27,557 bases of DNA from AC-32 sp035455445 (GTDB lineage: Bacteria > Actinomycetota > Thermoleophilia > Gaiellales > Gaiellaceae), in assembly GCA_035455445.1 (NCBI GenBank), contig DATIFC010000166.1:1-27557 (forward strand), in the 5' to 3' direction. The translations under genes were made by a program, and so were the position numbers. How positions within the stretch are numbered: the stretch's first letter is position 1; every line of letters begins with the position of its first letter. The notes under the pieces were generated by a model that worked only from the letters and a program-made list of their open reading frames with translations, made no database searches and was not told the origin of the DNA. This document shows, one piece after another, positions 8,576 through 15,912 of this stretch.

Positions 8576-9502
8576 TTAGGTAGTCGCGAGCCCGGGCTCG
8601 GGACGCGGGGGCACGCGGACGAGCTGGCGGCGGCGCACCGGCAGCAGGCTGATCACGCCGACGGTGATCGCGACGCCGAGCCACTGCGTCCAGCGCAGCT
8701 GGTCGCCGAAGACGTAGATCCCCACGAGCGCCGCGGTGACGGGGAAGGCCAGCTCGCCGATCGCCGCGAGCAGGGCGGGCGTGCGGCGAAGGCCGTAGTA
8801 GTAGAGGTTGAGCGCCAGGAAGCCGGTCACGAGCGCGAGCACGGCGATCCAGAGGCTGTCGTGGGCGTTCGAGAAGGCGGGCTCGCCCTCCCACAGCAGG
8901 AAGAGGGCGCTCGCGAGCAGACCGAAGCCGAACCGGACGGTCGAGACGTGCTCGAAGGCGAGGCGCCGGCCGAGGTAGCGGCCGAAGACCGTGCCCAGGC
9001 CCCAGAGCACGGCGGCAGCGAGCGTCTCCACGATCGGCTCCCAGCCGTGGGCGTGCGGGTCGAGCGGGTGGGGCAGCGCGATCAGCCAGACGCCCGCCAG
9101 CGCCGGGACCAGGATCCAGGCGAAGCCCCGGCGCGGCTGCTCGCCGAGCACGAGCCAGGCTCCGAGGACGGCGATCAGCGGCTGCACCTTCTGCAGCACG
9201 ACGACGGTGATGAAGTCCCCGTGGAAGAGCGCTTTGGTGAAGAGGATCGTCGCGATCGCCGAAGCACCCGCGCCGATCGCGACTCCCGCCCCGACGTACG
9301 ACCAGCCGGCCCGCCAGAGCGCGGTGAACGCGGCGGCCAGCAGCGGCAGGGTCAGCGCGACGAGGACGACGTGCTCGCCGAAGACGATCGTGTACGCGGA
9401 GGTCGAGTCGGAGAGCGGCTTGCGGATCAGCCCGTCGAGGCCCCACATCATCGCGGCGAGGCTGACGAGCACGACTCCGGGGAGGCGGTTCAGGCTCCTC
9501 AC
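8576..9502 (-). CDS. EamA/DMT-family membrane transporter
   Basis: 308 residues from a GTG at 9502. Two repeated five-helix EamA units are visible: the first from LPGVVLVSLAAMMWGLDGLIRKPL to LAGVWLIALPH, the second from ETLAAAVLWGLGTVFGRYLGRR to WTQWLGVAITVGVISLLP. The repeat-end signature appears twice as VVLQKVQPLIAVLGAWLVLGEQ and LLAAIGELAFPVTAALVGIYVFGDQ. Members export amino acids and other metabolites. The GTG overlaps the lysA stop (GTGA), so the two are co-translated; a role in exporting an amino acid of the lysine/diaminopimelate route is suggested only by that neighbour. Confidence 0.85.
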   Translation of the reverse strand: MRSLNRLPGVVLVSLAAMMWGLDGLIRKPLSDSTSAYTIVFGEHVVLVALTLPLLAAAFTALWRAGWSYVGAGVAIGAGASAIATILFTKALFHGDFITVVVLQKVQPLIAVLGAWLVLGEQPRRGFAWILVPALAGVWLIALPHPLDPHAHGWEPIVETLAAAVLWGLGTVFGRYLGRRLAFEHVSTVRFGFGLLASALFLLWEGEPAFSNAHDSLWIAVLALVTGFLALNLYYYGLRRTPALLAAIGELAFPVTAALVGIYVFGDQLRWTQWLGVAITVGVISLLPVRRRQLVRVPPRPEPGLATT

Positions 9503-10770
9503 GACCGGCGGAGCGTAGCTTCCTCGTAGCGGAGCAGGTCGTCCACGGTCTCGCGGCGGCGGATCAGCTCCGGCCGGCCGTCGGCGACGAGCACGGCGGC
9601 CGGGCGCGGGACCGAGTTGTAGTTCGAGCCCATCGAGAGCGTGTAGGCGCCGGTCGCGGGGACGGCCAGGAGGTCGCCGCGGCGAGGCTCGGGCAGGCGG
9701 ACGCCCTCGATCAGGACGTCGCCGGACTCGCAGTGCTTGCCGGCCACGTCGTACGTGCCGGCCGCTGACTCGTCTGCGCGGTTTGCGAGCAGCGCGCTGT
9801 AGCGCGCGCCGTAGAGCTGCGGGCGAGGGTTGTCGGACATCCCGCCGTCGACGGCGACCCAGGTCAGCCCCGGGCTCGCCTGCTTGACGACGCCGACCCG
9901 GTAGAGCGTGACGCCCGCCCGGCCGACGAGCGAGCGGCCCGGCTCGAGGATCAGCGTCGGCGGCTCGCCGGGCCAGGCCTCCGCCAGACGGGCGAGCAGC
10001 GCGGCCACGAAGTCGCGGATCGAGGGCGGGTCCTCCTCCTCGACGTAGCGGATCCCGAGCCCGCCGCCCAGGTCGACCACCGTCGGCTCCCAGCCGAGCT
10101 CCTCGCGTGCTCGCGCGAGGAACGGCCCGAGCCAGTCGACGGTCTCCAGGCCGGCCTCCATGCGCAGGAGCTGCGAGCCGATATGCAGGTGCACGCCGGC
10201 CGGCTCGAGCCCCGCGTCGCGGGCGGCGCCGACGGCCTGCAGCGCCTGGTCGGGCGGAAGGCCGAACTTCGACCCCTCGTGGGCGGTGCGGATCTTCTCG
10301 TGCGTGTCCGCCGCGATCCCGGGCGTGACGCGGACGAGGACGTCGCGGACGCCCGCCGCCGCTGCGAGCGCGACCTCGTCCAGCGCGTCGAGCACGACGA
10401 AGCGCGCGTTTGCCGTCGCGGCCGCCCGCAGCTCCTCCTCGCTCTTGTTGTTCCCGTGCACGACGATCCGCTCGCCCGCGATCCCGGCCGCCAGCGCGAA
10501 GCGGAGCTCGCCGAGGGTCGAGACGTCGGCGCCGAAGCCCTCGCCGGCCAGCAGGCGCAGGATCGCCACGTTCGGCAGCGCCTTCAGGCTGTAGAGCGGT
10601 AGCGCGTCGGGAGCGGCGGAGCAGTAGGCACGCGCCGCCTGCTCGATCGTCCGCCTGCAGTAGACGACGAGCGGCGTGCCGAAGGACTCGGCCAGCACCG
10701 AGGCCGTGACGCCTCCGAGCGCCAGCTCGCCGTCCTCGACGACCGCCGTCTCGGGAAAGAGCGGGAGCAC
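9499..10770 (-). CDS. lysA: diaminopimelate decarboxylase
   Basis: 423 residues, the normal length of LysA, a fold-type III PLP enzyme that converts meso-diaminopimelate to lysine. The PLP Lys is K63 in LYSLKALPN. Further family motifs are HLHIGSQLL (about 195-203), DLGGGLGIRY, ILEPGRSLVGRAG (phosphate binding), KHCESGDVL (the Cys-Glu pair at the dimer active site) and ATGAYTLSMGSNYNSVPRPA. TACGAT 7 nt before the GTG start supports this start and a leaderless transcript. The second gene of the transcript is the EamA transporter. A methyltransferase is transcribed divergently after only 32 bp. Confidence 0.95.
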   Translation of the reverse strand: MLPLFPETAVVEDGELALGGVTASVLAESFGTPLVVYCRRTIEQAARAYCSAAPDALPLYSLKALPNVAILRLLAGEGFGADVSTLGELRFALAAGIAGERIVVHGNNKSEEELRAAATANARFVVLDALDEVALAAAAGVRDVLVRVTPGIAADTHEKIRTAHEGSKFGLPPDQALQAVGAARDAGLEPAGVHLHIGSQLLRMEAGLETVDWLGPFLARAREELGWEPTVVDLGGGLGIRYVEEEDPPSIRDFVAALLARLAEAWPGEPPTLILEPGRSLVGRAGVTLYRVGVVKQASPGLTWVAVDGGMSDNPRPQLYGARYSALLANRADESAAGTYDVAGKHCESGDVLIEGVRLPEPRRGDLLAVPATGAYTLSMGSNYNSVPRPAAVLVADGRPELIRRRETVDDLLRYEEATLRRS

Positions 10771-10777
10771 GCGGCCG

Positions 10778-10783
10778 ATCGTA
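10778..10783 (-). promoter_or_regulatory. -10 box of lysA, leaderless layout
   Basis: TACGAT on the minus strand, 7 nt (CGGCCGC) before the GTG at 10770. The matching -35 region would fall within or beyond the divergent promoter. Confidence 0.5.
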
Positions 10784-10790
10784 GTCCGCG

Positions 10791-10796
10791 TACCCT
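10791..10796 (+). promoter_or_regulatory. -10 box of the divergent methyltransferase gene, leaderless layout
   Basis: TACCCT, 6 nt before the ATG at 10803 with no Shine-Dalgarno sequence. Its centre is about 13 bp from the lysA -10 box on the other strand. Confidence 0.5.
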
Positions 10797-10802
10797 CCCA
10801 GC

Positions 10803-11561
10803 ATGTCCGGAGTCCCGGAGGACTGGTACGACGGGTTCTTCGAGGGCGCCTGGCTCGACTACGCCTCCCGGGACGTCAGGCCGGGATGGACGGAGCAGAC
10901 CGTCGAGTTCCTCGTGGAGCAGCTCGAGCTGCGGGAGGGCGCGCGCGTGCTCGACCTGGCCTGCGGCCGCGGGCGTGTCGCGATTCCCCTGGCGGAGCGC
11001 GGGGTGTGCGTGACCGGCCTCGATCTCAGCGCGCGCTCCCTGGAGCTCGCGCGCCTCCAAGCCGAGGACGCGGGGATCGAGCTGGAGCTGATCCGGCGCG
11101 ACATGCGGGAGCTCGACGCAGTCGAGACGTACGACGTCGTGCTGAACCTCTTCTCGTCGTTCGGCTACTTCCACGAGCAGGCGGACGACGAGCTGGTCGT
11201 CGCGGCCGTTGCCCGTGCACTGGTGCCGGGAGGCGCGTTCTTCCTCGACACGATCAACCCGGTCGCCCTCGCCGCGGCCTTCGTCGCCCGGGACTGGCGC
11301 GAGTTCGACGACGGCACGGTGCTGGTCGAGGAGCGGTCGTACGACCACCTGCGCGGGCGCGACGAGGCGACCTGGACGTTCGTCGGCCCCGACGGCGGGC
11401 GCAGCGAGCTCCGACACTCACTGCGGGCCTACACCGCGCCCGAGCTCGTGGCGATGCTCGACCGGGCGGGGCTCGAGGTCGACGGCGCGTGGGGCAGCTG
11501 GGAGGGCGCGGAGCTCGGCGAGGGGCACCGAACGCTCCTGCGGGCCCGGAAGCGCGGCTAG
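10803..11561 (+). CDS. class I SAM-dependent methyltransferase
   Basis: 252 residues. The Rossmann SAM-binding motif I is ARVLDLACGRGRVAIPLAERG (about 42-62), followed by the acidic loop VTGLDLSARSLELAR, then RRDMRELDAVETYDVVLNLFSSFGYF (motif with the conserved acidic residue and the post-II strand) and ALVPGGAFFLDTINP (motif III). The C-terminal half has a beta-rich lid and a final YTAPELVAMLDRAGLEVDGAWGSWEGAEL helix-strand typical of Methyltransf_11/25 small-molecule enzymes. The substrate is not identifiable. It is divergent from lysA and ends 16 bp from the convergent MBL-like gene. Confidence 0.85.
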   Translation: MSGVPEDWYDGFFEGAWLDYASRDVRPGWTEQTVEFLVEQLELREGARVLDLACGRGRVAIPLAERGVCVTGLDLSARSLELARLQAEDAGIELELIRRDMRELDAVETYDVVLNLFSSFGYFHEQADDELVVAAVARALVPGGAFFLDTINPVALAAAFVARDWREFDDGTVLVEERSYDHLRGRDEATWTFVGPDGGRSELRHSLRAYTAPELVAMLDRAGLEVDGAWGSWEGAELGEGHRTLLRARKRG

Positions 11562-11577
11562 CGAGTCCCGCGAGCCG

Positions 11578-12198
11578 TCAGCGGTCGCGGAGCAGCAGCG
11601 CGGCGGCCAGCTCGAGTGGAAGCCGCGGGAGCCGCCGTCGCGCGCTCGCGAGGGCGTCGCGCACCGCCTCGGCCGCCTGCTCGTGCACGCCTTCGCCGTG
11701 GCCGCAGAGCACGTGCTCGGGCTCGACCTCGGCGAGCCGGCGAGGCGGGACGAGGCGCAGCAGCGGGTGGACGCCGAGCGGCTCGCCCCGGAGTGCGAAG
11801 ACGTGCGGAACCGTCCCGAGCGCCTCGGCGCAGACGAGCACCCGCCGCTCGGGCCACCACAACGCGGCCTCCTGCCACCGGCTGCGGCGGACGACCGGGA
11901 TCGCCTCGAACGGCCCGACGCCGGAGTACGGGACGACGTGGTGCGGCACGGCGAGGCGCCGCGCGAGGCCCGCGCAGGCGCGCCGGTGGCGGTCGAGCAG
12001 CTGGATCACCCCGGCCGGCTCGCCGAGCGCACGGATGCGCTCCTCCACGCCGTCGCCGTCGGTCGGGTCGACGACCCAGACGCCGCCGCCGGCGAGCAGG
12101 GCGTGCGAGGCGAGGCGCAGCCGCGGACGCTCCGGCGAGATCCAGCCGAAGCTCCACTCCTGCTCGTCGACCCAGCGCGGCGCGCTCAGTCGCTCCAC
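11578..12198 (-). CDS. degenerate metallo-beta-lactamase-fold protein (predicted)
   Basis: 206 residues. The layout resembles an MBL-fold hydrolase: LASHALLAGGGVWVVDPTDGDGVEERI (first strand pair and the D-P turn), then VIQLLDRHRRACAGLARRL at the place where HxHxDH is expected, later RRVLVCAEALGTVPHVFA, and a late VLCGHGEGVHEQAAEAV matching the C-terminal G-H-G of MBL hydrolases. The metal-binding HxHxDH is absent, so zinc-dependent hydrolysis is unlikely. Function is unknown; the family call rests on pattern and should be treated as moderate. The GTG start overlaps the cupin stop by 13 bp, so the two are translationally coupled. Confidence 0.6.
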   Translation of the reverse strand: MERLSAPRWVDEQEWSFGWISPERPRLRLASHALLAGGGVWVVDPTDGDGVEERIRALGEPAGVIQLLDRHRRACAGLARRLAVPHHVVPYSGVGPFEAIPVVRRSRWQEAALWWPERRVLVCAEALGTVPHVFALRGEPLGVHPLLRLVPPRRLAEVEPEHVLCGHGEGVHEQAAEAVRDALASARRRLPRLPLELAAALLLRDR

Positions 12199-12581
12199 CA
12201 GCCGTTCAGCATGTCGGCGTCGCCCGGGCCGGTGTTTGGCGCGCCGATCGCGATCAGCTCGACGCCGTCCGGCCCGGCTTCGAAGCTGCGGGCGGCGTCC
12301 TTGTGCACGCGCAGCGCGTCGAGCGGGCGCAGCTCGACGATCTCTTCCTCGACCTTCGCCCGCGCGCTGCCGCCGATCACGACGTAGACCTCCTCCTGCG
12401 TCTTGTGCCGGTGCCCGAACGGCAGCCGGTAGCCCGGCCCGAGCCGCTGGTAGCTGACGCCGAAGTGCTCGAGCTCGAGCGGGACTCGGGCCATCCGCGC
12501 CTCGAGGTTGTCGCCGAGCCCGAACCTCGGCGCCTGATCCTCGACGTCGTCCTTCAGGTTGAGCTTGGTGTAGCCGTCCAT
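12186..12581 (-). CDS. small single-domain cupin protein
   Basis: 131 residues from the ATG at 12581, preceded by a strong AGGAGG three to four nt upstream, one of the few good Shine-Dalgarno sites in the window. Cupin motif 1 is seen as PFGHRHKTQEEVYVVIGG (two His and Glu metal ligands, about residues 55-72), and motif 2 as LRPLDALRVHKDAARSFEAGPDGVELIAIG with one His replacing the usual P-x-x-x-H arrangement. Such proteins range from isomerases to metal-dependent dioxygenases and ligand sensors. The product cannot be assigned. It is divergent from leuS and coupled to the MBL-like gene. Confidence 0.8.
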   Translation of the reverse strand: MDGYTKLNLKDDVEDQAPRFGLGDNLEARMARVPLELEHFGVSYQRLGPGYRLPFGHRHKTQEEVYVVIGGSARAKVEEEIVELRPLDALRVHKDAARSFEAGPDGVELIAIGAPNTGPGDADMLNGWWSD

Positions 12582-12613
12582 GGCACCTCCTCGGATTTCG
12601 CCGGCCCCGATGC

Positions 12614-12619
12614 TAGAGT
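12614..12619 (+). promoter_or_regulatory. -10 box of the leuS leader transcript
   Basis: TAGAGT, 8 nt before the ATG of the leader peptide. The predicted transcript therefore begins at or next to that ATG. The same hexamer precedes livG and mtaB. Confidence 0.5.
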
Positions 12620-12627
12620 TCGCGCGG

Positions 12628-12648
12628 ATGAAGCAGCTTCTCGAGTAG
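12628..12648 (+). CDS. leuS leader peptide with tandem leucine codons
   Basis: ATG-AAG-CAG-CTT-CTC-GAG-TAG encodes MKQLLE. It lies between the predicted transcription start and an intrinsic terminator in front of leuS. Two adjacent leucine codons out of six, directly upstream of the leucyl-tRNA synthetase gene, suggest a ribosome-sensing leader for charged tRNA-Leu. There is no room for a Shine-Dalgarno sequence, which fits leaderless initiation. Confidence 0.55.
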   Translation: MKQLLE

Positions 12649-12652
12649 CGCA

Positions 12653-12686
12653 GGGGACACCGCGGCGAGGGCCGCGCCGGTTCCCC
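12653..12686 (+). promoter_or_regulatory. central hairpin of the leuS leader
   Basis: GGGGA (12653-12657), a bulged C and ACC (12659-12661) pair with GGTTCCCC (12679-12686). Above them GCGGC (12662-12666) pairs with GCCGC (12671-12675) around a GAGG loop. It begins 4 nt after the leader-peptide stop, so a ribosome at the stop codon would disrupt it. Confidence 0.5.
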
Positions 12687-12687
12687 C

Positions 12688-12711
12688 AGCCTCTCGTTCG
12701 AGAGGCTTTTT
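12688..12711 (+). terminator. intrinsic terminator (attenuator) in the leuS leader
   Basis: AGCCTCTC (12688-12695) and GAGAGGCT (12700-12707) form a perfect 8-bp stem with a GTTC loop, followed at once by a T-run (12707-12711). It ends only 17 nt before the leuS start, so it must be bypassed for leuS expression. The leader segment 12636-12645 is complementary to the descending arm 12697-12706 over 10 bp, with two G-U pairs. Confidence 0.7.
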
Positions 12712-12728
12712 CGTCTCTGGAGGCGGAA

Positions 12729-15113
12729 TTGCAGAAGTACGACCCGAAGGCGATCGAGGCGAGGTGGCAGCGAGTCTGGGAGGACGAGCGCGCCTTCTAC
12801 GTCGACAACCCCGCTCCGGGCGAGGAGCCTGCCGGCGCGTACTACATGCTCGAGATGCTGCCGTACCCCTCCGGCAACCTCCACATGGGGCACGTCCTCA
12901 ACTACACGCTGGGCGACGTCGTCACGCACTTCCAGCGCCGGAACGGCAAGTGGGTGCTGCGCCCGATGGGCTACGACTCCTTCGGCCTGCCCGCCGAGAA
13001 CGCGGCGATCAAGGAGGGCGGGCACCCGCGCGAGATCACCGAGCGCAACATCGTGAGCATCGAGCGCCAGATGCGCCGCCTGGGCTGGGCGATCGACTGG
13101 GACCGCGTCATCGCAGCGCACGACCCCGCCTACTACCGCTGGACGCAGTGGCTCTTCCTCCGCTTCCTGGAGCGCGACCTCGCCTACCGCAAGGAGTCGC
13201 CGGTCAACTGGTGCCCGAACGACCAGACGGTGCTCGCCAACGAGCAGGTCGTGGACGGCCGCTGCGACCGTTGCGGCGCCGAGGTCGAGGCGCGGAAGAT
13301 GGAGCAGTGGTTCTTCCGCATCACCGCCTACGCGGACGCGCTGCTGCGTGACCACGAGCTGATCGACTGGCCCGAGCGGACGAAGACCATCCAGCGCAAC
13401 TGGATCGGCCGCTCGGAGGGCGCCGAGCTGCTCTTCCGCATCGACGACCTGGACGTGGACGTGCCCGTGTTCACGACGCGCGCCGACACGGTCTTCGGAG
13501 CGACGTTCTTCGTGCTGGCCCCGGAGCACCCGCTCGTCGACACGATGATCGAGCGCTCGCCGAACGGGGCCGAGCTCGACGAGTACGTCCGCAAGTCGGC
13601 TGCGAAGCGTGGCGAGGAGCGGGCGACCGCGGAGGAGAAGACCGGTGTCTTCACCGGGTTCTTCGCGACCAACCCCGCGACCGACGCGCGCATCCCGGTG
13701 TGGGTCGCCGACTACGTGCTGATGGAGTACGGCACCGGCGCCATCATGGCCGTGCCAGGACACGACGAGCGCGACGGCGCCTTCGCTGCCCGCTTCGAGC
13801 TGCCGGTGAAGCAGGTCGTCGACGAGGAGCAGGGCGTGCTCGTGGGCTCGGCGCAGTTCAGCGGCCTGCCGGTGGAGGAAGGGCTGGCGGCGATCGTCGC
13901 CTGGCTGGGCGAGCGCGGCCGCGGCCGCCCCGCCGTGAGCTTCCGCCTGCGCGACTGGGGCTTCTCCCGCCAGCGCTACTGGGGCGCCCCGATCCCCGTG
14001 GTCTACTGCCCGGACTGCGGGATCGTGGCCGTGCCCGACGACGAGCTGCCGGTGCTGCTGCCCGAGGTCGAGGAGTACCGCCCGCAGGGCAAGCCGCCGC
14101 TCGCCTCCAACGAGGAGTGGCTGCGCGCGCCGTGCCCGTCGTGCGGGGGCGAGGGCACGCGCGAGGCCGACACGATGGACACCTTCGTCGACTCGTCCTG
14201 GTACTTCCTGCGCTACTGCGACCCGCACAACGACGAGGCGCCGTTCTCGCGCCGGCTGGCCGACTTCTGGGCGCCGGTCGACCAGTACATCGGTGGGATC
14301 GACCACGCTACCGGGCACCTGCTCTACTCGCGCTTCTTCGTCAAGGTGCTGAACGAGCTGGGAATGGTCGGTTTCCGCGAGCCGTTCCAGCGGCTGTTCC
14401 ACCAGGGCTGGGTGAGGCAGGGCGGGACGAAGATGTCGAAGTCGCGCGGCAACGTCACCGCGCCGGACGAGCTGGCGGAGATGTACGGCGCGGACGCCGT
14501 GCGGCTCTACATCCTGTTCGTCGGGCCCGCCGACCAGGACATGGACTGGACCGAGGAGGGAATCGAGGGCGTCGGCCGGTTCCTGCGGCGCCTGTGGCGG
14601 ATCGTGCACGAGGCCGCCGCCGCGGACGGCGGCTCTGGCGACGGCGGGCCGCTGGTACGCAAGGCGCACGAGACGATCGCGAGAGTGAGCGACGACATCG
14701 GCCGGCGCTTCGTCTTCAACACGCCGATCGCGGCCGTGATGGAGCTCGTCAACGAGCTCGGCCGCGACCCTTCGGCACCGGGCGCGCGTTTCGCGGCCGA
14801 GACGGCGGTCTCGCTGATTCAGCCGTACGCGCCGCACATCGCCGAGGAGCTGTGGGAGGCTCTGGGGCATTCGCGCCTCTGGGAGGCGCCGTGGCCGGCG
14901 GCGGACGAGGCGCAGCTGCGGCGCGAGACATTCGAGCTCGTGATCCAGGTGAACGGGCGCGTCCGCGACCGCGTGCAGGCCTCGACGGCGGAGACCGAGG
15001 ACGAGCTGGTCGCGCGCGCGAAGGCCTCCGAGCGCGTGCAGGCACAGCTCGACGGCAGGGAGATCCGGCAGGCGATCGTCGTGCCGGGCAAGCTGGTCAA
15101 CCTCGTCGTCTAG
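12729..15113 (+). CDS. leuS: leucyl-tRNA synthetase
   Basis: 794 residues from the TTG at 12729, with GGAGG at 12719-12723 giving a 5-nt spacing. The start matches the family N-terminus (QKYDPKAIEARWQRVWED). The class I signature HMGH is at 52-55 (GNLHMGHVLNYTLGDVV) and KMSKS at 568-572 (GGTKMSKSRGNVTAPDE). A Zn-type pair of Cys clusters (WCPNDQTVLANEQVVDGRCDRCG, YCPDCG, CPSCGG) is visible, and the CP1 editing domain lies between them, with the usual FTTRADTVFGATF threonine-rich motif and YGTGAIMAVPGHDERD. The C-terminal domain has INGRVRDR-like LVIQVNGRVRDRV. It charges tRNA-Leu in the cytoplasm. Expression is probably controlled by the upstream leader-peptide/terminator element. Confidence 0.96.
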   Translation: MQKYDPKAIEARWQRVWEDERAFYVDNPAPGEEPAGAYYMLEMLPYPSGNLHMGHVLNYTLGDVVTHFQRRNGKWVLRPMGYDSFGLPAENAAIKEGGHPREITERNIVSIERQMRRLGWAIDWDRVIAAHDPAYYRWTQWLFLRFLERDLAYRKESPVNWCPNDQTVLANEQVVDGRCDRCGAEVEARKMEQWFFRITAYADALLRDHELIDWPERTKTIQRNWIGRSEGAELLFRIDDLDVDVPVFTTRADTVFGATFFVLAPEHPLVDTMIERSPNGAELDEYVRKSAAKRGEERATAEEKTGVFTGFFATNPATDARIPVWVADYVLMEYGTGAIMAVPGHDERDGAFAARFELPVKQVVDEEQGVLVGSAQFSGLPVEEGLAAIVAWLGERGRGRPAVSFRLRDWGFSRQRYWGAPIPVVYCPDCGIVAVPDDELPVLLPEVEEYRPQGKPPLASNEEWLRAPCPSCGGEGTREADTMDTFVDSSWYFLRYCDPHNDEAPFSRRLADFWAPVDQYIGGIDHATGHLLYSRFFVKVLNELGMVGFREPFQRLFHQGWVRQGGTKMSKSRGNVTAPDELAEMYGADAVRLYILFVGPADQDMDWTEEGIEGVGRFLRRLWRIVHEAAAADGGSGDGGPLVRKAHETIARVSDDIGRRFVFNTPIAAVMELVNELGRDPSAPGARFAAETAVSLIQPYAPHIAEELWEALGHSRLWEAPWPAADEAQLRRETFELVIQVNGRVRDRVQASTAETEDELVARAKASERVQAQLDGREIRQAIVVPGKLVNLVV

Positions 15114-15123
15114 CGCGCCGGGC

Positions 15124-15161
15124 GAGAGGCGGTGTGCACGGCGGCGCGCCGCTCTCTTGTT
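15124..15161 (+). terminator. terminator-like hairpin after leuS
   Basis: GAGAG-G-CGG (15124-15132) pairs with CCGCTCTC (15149-15156) with one bulged G, then TTGTT follows. The loop is long and the T-run imperfect, so this is only a likely leuS terminator. Confidence 0.35.
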
Positions 15162-15228
15162 CGCGCGCGCCCCTGGGTGGGTGGGGGCTTGGGACGGTAC
15201 CCGTCGGGCTCGCACGAGAGTGTCACGT

Positions 15229-15274
15229 CTTCGTGCCGATTCCGTGCCTAACTCGTGGCACTTTCGGCACGAAG
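15229..15274. promoter_or_regulatory. nested inverted repeat upstream of comEA
   Basis: Perfect 11-bp arms CTTCGTGCCGA (15229-15239) and TCGGCACGAAG (15264-15274) enclose a second inverted repeat GTGCC (15244-15248) and GGCAC (15257-15261). The heptamer CGTGGCA occurs three times: inside it (15254-15260), at 15287-15293 and at 15310-15316, the last running into the comEA ATG. No T-run follows. It is a candidate regulatory region for the comEA-comEC operon. Confidence 0.5.
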
Positions 15275-15315
15275 CGGTCACACACCCGTGGCAGCTTTTC
15301 GGGCACGCTCGTGGC

Positions 15316-15912
15316 ATGCCGGAGTTCCTCCTCCAGCGGCGGCGGCTGCTCCTGGCCGCTGCCGGCTCACTCGCCGTGATCCTGCTCCTGGGCCGCTTCG
15401 TCCTGGCGGCGGGCACGACGACGCCCGCGGCGCCTCTTCCCCCGCCCCCGGCTGCCGCGGCTGGCGTGACCGGCCTCCCCTCCTCGCGGGTGGTGGTGGA
15501 CGTGGTCGGAGCCGTGCGCCGGCCGGGCCTGTACCGGCTCGCGCAGGGCTCGCGGATCGCGGACGCCGTCGCCCGCGCTGGTGGGGCGAGCGGCAAGGCC
15601 GACCTCGCGCAAGTGAACCTCGCGGCGCCGCTCGCCGACGGCGAGCAGGTGGTCGTGCCGCGCCGCCGCGCGCCCGGGGCTGCTGTTGGGGGCCCAGCGG
15701 TGGGCCCAGGTGCTCCGGCCGCGCCCGTGCAGCTCAGCACCGCGACCCTCGAACAGCTCGACACGCTTCCCGGGGTCGGGCCTGCGACCGCCCAGAAGAT
15801 TCTCGACTACCGCGAGAAGCACGGGGCGTTCTCCTCGGTTGACGAGCTCGACGCGGTGCCGGGCATCGGGCCGAAGCGCCTCGAGCAGCTGCGCGACCTG
15901 GTTGTGCCGTGA
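15316..15912 (+). CDS. comEA: competence protein ComEA (membrane-anchored DNA-binding helix-hairpin-helix protein)
   Basis: 198 residues from the ATG at 15316. An N-terminal membrane anchor (LLLAAAGSLAVILLLGRFVLAAG, about 11-33) is followed by a Pro/Ala-rich linker, an SLBB-like domain (VVVDVVGAVRRPGLYRLAQGSRIADAVARAGGAS...NLAAPLADGEQVVVP, about 60-115), a second Pro/Gly/Ala linker, and a C-terminal HhH pair (LDTLPGVGPATAQKILDYREKHGAFSSVDELDAVPGIGPKRLEQLRDLV). This is the standard ComEA order. It binds incoming double-stranded DNA outside the membrane and hands it to ComEC. The comEC GTG overlaps the stop (GTGA). Unlike most single-gene starts here, no TANNNT box lies close upstream; an inverted repeat is there instead. 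Confidence 0.9.
   Translation: MPEFLLQRRRLLLAAAGSLAVILLLGRFVLAAGTTTPAAPLPPPPAAAAGVTGLPSSRVVVDVVGAVRRPGLYRLAQGSRIADAVARAGGASGKADLAQVNLAAPLADGEQVVVPRRRAPGAAVGGPAVGPGAPAAPVQLSTATLEQLDTLPGVGPATAQKILDYREKHGAFSSVDELDAVPGIGPKRLEQLRDLVVP

Noticed and set aside
12651..12666. AGGGGACACCGCGG resembles the T-box motif AGGGUGGNACCGCG in front of a tRNA synthetase gene
   Set aside because: The UGGN that binds the tRNA acceptor end is missing, the whole leader is only about 100 nt, and there is no room for a stem I with a specifier loop. A leader-peptide attenuator explains the region better.
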